Part shown: piece by piece, positions 61,896 to 64,000 of the stretch | How the letters are laid out: each line of letters begins with the position of its first letter | Numbering within the stretch: position 1 is the stretch's first letter | Assembly: GCF_008801715.1 (NCBI RefSeq) | Contig: NZ_VZPG01000002.1 | Location: 372,001 to 436,000 of the forward strand | Direction: 5' to 3' | Source of the DNA: Pseudochrobactrum saccharolyticum | GTDB taxonomy: Bacteria; Pseudomonadota; Alphaproteobacteria; Rhizobiales; Rhizobiaceae | Length of the DNA: 64,000 nt | The notes under the pieces: model-generated | What the model was told of the DNA's origin: nothing | Databases searched by the model: none | The model's input: the letters and a program-made list of their open reading frames with translations, nothing else | Program-made: the position numbers and the translations under genes

Positions 61896-62258
61896 TTAGT
61901 CATTATCGGGTTTTGCAGCGGAAATGTGCCAATAACGCCACGGAAAATACCATTTATAGTGCGGTTCCAGCACTTCCGGCACGCGATCTATGCCGCAGGT
62001 GCCGAATGGTCCGCAGCGCATAACCCGAAACAAGCCCATCCAGCCGCCGGTCCACAAACCGTAACGGGCAATAGCCTCATAGGCATATTCGGAACAGGTC
62101 GGCATATGACGGCAGGAATTGCCGATAAAGCCCGATAAAGTCAGCTGATAAAGCCGCACAAGCCCTGTTCCCAGCAAACGATCCGGTGTCTTGCGCCATG
62201 CGCCCTGATAATTACGGCTGTATTTTTTACGGGATTTGGTTTCAGGCTGCGGGCACAT
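61896..62258 (-). CDS. yidD: Membrane protein insertion efficiency factor YidD
   Basis: A 120-residue protein with the YidD core: LIRLYQ-like LVRLYQLTLSGFIGNSCRHMPTC followed by SEYAYEAIARYGLWTGGWMG and RVMRCGPFG. The conserved cysteines (C-R-x3-T-C-S, R-C) are present. It assists YidC-dependent insertion at the inner membrane. In this genome it is not next to rpmH/rnpA but lies 5 bases after the IscU-like gene and before thrS, as I recall for Brucella relatives. Confidence 0.92.
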   Translation of the reverse strand: MCPQPETKSRKKYSRNYQGAWRKTPDRLLGTGLVRLYQLTLSGFIGNSCRHMPTCSEYAYEAIARYGLWTGGWMGLFRVMRCGPFGTCGIDRVPEVLEPHYKWYFPWRYWHISAAKPDND

Positions 62259-62263
62259 ATCGC

Positions 62264-62701
62264 TTACACGGCAGCTTTTGCGGCAATCTGATCCAGACAG
62301 TCAACAACAGCGTCAAATGTCAGCAAAGTAGATGCATGACGGGCTTTATAATCACGTACCGGCTCGAAAAAACGCAAATCTTCAAAGCGGCCTTCAGGCG
62401 GCGCACCATTGTCTTTCAGCATTGCAGTCATTTGCGCCTGCAATTCACGCAGTTCAGCTTCTGTGGAACCGATAATATGACGTGCCATCACCGAGGATGT
62501 CGCCTGCCCCAAAGCACAAGCCTTTACCTCATGCGCGAAATCTACGACAATGCCATCTCTGACTTTGAGATCGACAATCACTGTAGAACCGCAAAGTTTT
62601 GAATGCGCCTTCGCTGTTGCATCCGGCGACTGAAGACGACCAATATGCGGAATATTACCGGCAAATTCGAGAATCCGGGCATTATACATATCATTGATCA
62701 T
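62264..62701 (-). CDS. IscU/NifU-like iron-sulfur cluster scaffold protein
   Basis: A 145-residue member of the IscU/SufU N-terminal domain family, used as an assembly platform for iron-sulfur clusters. Cys37 (KLCGST) and Cys62 (KACALGQATSS) match the first two cluster ligands. The third Cys found in true IscU (H-C motif) is replaced: the sequence there is ARHASTLL. It may therefore be a specialised or degenerate scaffold. An AAGGAG site precedes ATG 62701. It is the first gene of a pair with yidD. Confidence 0.85.
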   Translation of the reverse strand: MINDMYNARILEFAGNIPHIGRLQSPDATAKAHSKLCGSTVIVDLKVRDGIVVDFAHEVKACALGQATSSVMARHIIGSTEAELRELQAQMTAMLKDNGAPPEGRFEDLRFFEPVRDYKARHASTLLTFDAVVDCLDQIAAKAAV

Positions 62702-63072
62702 CCGGTTTCTCCTTCAGCATGTTCCGGCGCATTGCCGGACATGATTGTATAAGTGGCTATATAAATATTTCATTTCAAGCCGCTATAGAGAATAGCACAA
62801 CCGAAATACGACATAAATCGGCTGTCTTTGCTCTTTTAATATCTTCGACATACTTTATATAGGACAGGCATTTGCCTTTTGCGGATATTTCCGCGACAGT
62901 CAATGCAAACAGGCAGAGCAGGCCTTTGGCTGTATTCTGCAAAACGCCAGATAACTGCCCCGACATAAATGCCAAGCCTTCAGCGGTACAGCTAAGATTA
63001 CCGCCTGAGCAAGCTTCGTAACAGTGTCCGTTTAACTCGTCTCTCCACAGAGAGAGACTACGGGAGCTCGAT
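62702..63072. other. Divergent promoter region between the IscU-like gene and folE
   Basis: 371 bases without a gene, between divergent starts. I see no clear operator, repeat or riboswitch fold. The promoters of both units should lie here. Confidence 0.5.
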
Positions 63073-63684
63073 ATGAACAAGCACATTTCCGATTCACAGA
63101 CCAGCAATGTTGCACGCCCGACAAAGGCTGAAGCAGAGGCCGCTGTAAAAACATTGTTGCTCTGGATGGGCGAAGATCCGTCACGCGAAGGGTTACTTGA
63201 AACCCCGAAACGTGTGGCAAAAGCCTATAAAGAACTGTTTTCCGGCTATCATCAGTCACCGGAAGAAGAGCTCGGCACTGTTTTTGAAGAAGTTGCCGGC
63301 TACAAAGACATGGTTCTCATCAAAGACATCAAGTTCTTCTCGCATTGCGAACATCATATGGTGCCGATTATCGGCAAGGCACATATCGGCTATCTGCCGA
63401 ATGGTTCTGTTGTCGGCCTGTCGAAAATTGCACGTGTTGTTGATATGTTTGCCCATCGCCTGCAAACACAGGAAAGCATGACTGCGCAGATTGCTCACAG
63501 CATTCAGAATATTCTCAAACCCCTCGGCGTTGCTGTCTTGATTGAAGCGGAACATATGTGCATGGCTATGCGCGGCATTCGCAAACAGGGATCAACCACA
63601 TTGACAACCACCTTTACAGGCTCTTTTGAGCAGGATGTTGCCAATCAGGTTCGGTTCATGACCATGCTGCGGAGCGGTTCATGA
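63073..63684 (+). CDS. folE: GTP cyclohydrolase I
   Basis: A 203-residue homodecameric zinc enzyme (type IA) that converts GTP to dihydroneopterin triphosphate, the first step of folate synthesis. Zinc ligands are Cys92 and His95 in [12 protein letters not shown] and a Cys in [11 protein letters not shown]. The [12 protein letters not shown] segment and C-terminal TTTFTGSFE are typical. CGGGAG precedes ATG 63073 by 6 bases. It overlaps hisI by 4 bases, an arrangement I recall from Brucella relatives. Confidence 0.96.
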   Translation: MNKHISDSQTSNVARPTKAEAEAAVKTLLLWMGEDPSREGLLETPKRVAKAYKELFSGYHQSPEEELGTVFEEVAGYKDMVLIKDIKFFSHCEHHMVPIIGKAHIGYLPNGSVVGLSKIARVVDMFAHRLQTQESMTAQIAHSIQNILKPLGVAVLIEAEHMCMAMRGIRKQGSTTLTTTFTGSFEQDVANQVRFMTMLRSGS

Positions 63685-64000
63685 CCAAACTGCCTGCCGA
63701 TTTCCCTGCACAGACCGACAAGCACAGCACTGAGGAAGGTGCTGTCTTTGCGCCCCGCTTTGACAGTTCCGGCCTGATAACCGCAGTTGTAACAAGTGCG
63801 GATGACGGCGAATTGCTGATGGTTGCACATATGAACAGCGAAGCCCTGCGGCTGACACTGGAAACCGGCATTGCCCATTACTGGTCGCGGTCACGCAAGT
63901 CGCTTTGGAAGAAAGGCGAAACTTCCGGCAATCTGCAGACTGTTATCGAAATGCGCACAGACTGCGATCAGGATGCCCTATGGCTCAAGGTCAGAGTTGC
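63681..64000 (+). CDS. hisI: Phosphoribosyl-AMP cyclohydrolase, 3' end outside the window
   Basis: The first 106 codons are visible. The sequence [20 protein letters not shown], then THYWSRSR-like [19 protein letters not shown] and the metal-binding [11 protein letters not shown] segment identify HisI, the third enzyme of histidine synthesis. ATG 63681 overlaps the folE stop (ATGA). The gene continues beyond the right edge. Confidence 0.95.
   Translation, partial: MTKLPADFPAQTDKHSTEEGAVFAPRFDSSGLITAVVTSADDGELLMVAHMNSEALRLTLETGIAHYWSRSRKSLWKKGETSGNLQTVIEMRTDCDQDALWLKVRV

Overview
The window is chromosomal DNA of an alphaproteobacterium of the order Rhizobiales, most probably family Brucellaceae. 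The best single marker is a close relative of the Brucella periplasmic antigen BP26/Omp28 (12737-13498). Supporting markers are RirA, a BhuA/HmuSTUV heme system, a Pcs-type phosphatidylcholine synthase, an lpiA/mprF-acvB pair and the thrS-yidD-iscU-folE-hisI neighbourhood. Base composition looks near 50 % GC by eye (not computed), lower than Brucella, so a genus such as Pseudochrobactrum is plausible; that is inference.

Layout. 1-8 kb: housekeeping and small-molecule genes (GFA protein, D-Ala-D-Ala ligase, cupin, TPR-methyltransferase, CsbD, YfeH-like transporter, galE, mazG, flavin reductase, nitroreductase). 8-14.9 kb: a secreted protein of unknown function, a cystine-type amino acid ABC operon, a Nudix hydrolase, BP26, and a LysR-controlled isochorismatase/monooxygenase pair. 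15.8-19.3 kb: an ECF sigma factor, its anti-sigma factor and a PliI-like lysozyme inhibitor in one direction, with a secreted subtilase diverging from them. 19.4-22.7 kb: glycerate kinase, an SLC13 anion permease and tRNA-Arg(CCG). 23-27 kb: the lysyl-phosphatidylglycerol genes lpiA/mprF and acvB. 27.5-32.2 kb: an LLM flavin oxidoreductase, a phosphatase, a VWA protein and an HdeD-like membrane protein fused to a possible papain-like domain. 32.4-37.9 kb: eptA, a PmrAB-like two-component system, and an ECF sigma-DUF4142-cupredoxin operon.

37.9-40.2 kb looks like a decayed island at the 3' end of tRNA-Ser(TGA). It carries a fragment resembling a serine-recombinase C-terminus and two secreted proteins of unknown family. 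40.4-49.9 kb is an iron and heme block: ybaK-like gene, rirA, hmuSTUV, a divergent TonB-dependent heme receptor, and bfd-bfr preceded by a small upstream ORF. Sites matching the Irr (ICE) and RirA (IRO) consensus sequences lie in front of rirA, bfd-bfr and the hmuS/receptor pair. 50-55.3 kb: a BMP-type nucleoside ABC transporter. 55.5-64 kb: quinone reductase, phosphatidylcholine synthase, a UbiH-like hydroxylase, hspQ, a DUF3885 protein, thrS, yidD, an IscU-like scaffold, folE and the start of hisI.

The main themes are envelope defence (lysyl-PG, phosphoethanolamine lipid A, lysozyme inhibitor, two ECF sigma units) and iron homeostasis. The least explained parts are the sigma/anti-sigma/PliI/subtilase unit, the small ORF that overlaps bfd, and the HdeD fusion protein. 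I saw no CRISPR array, complete insertion sequence or rRNA gene.
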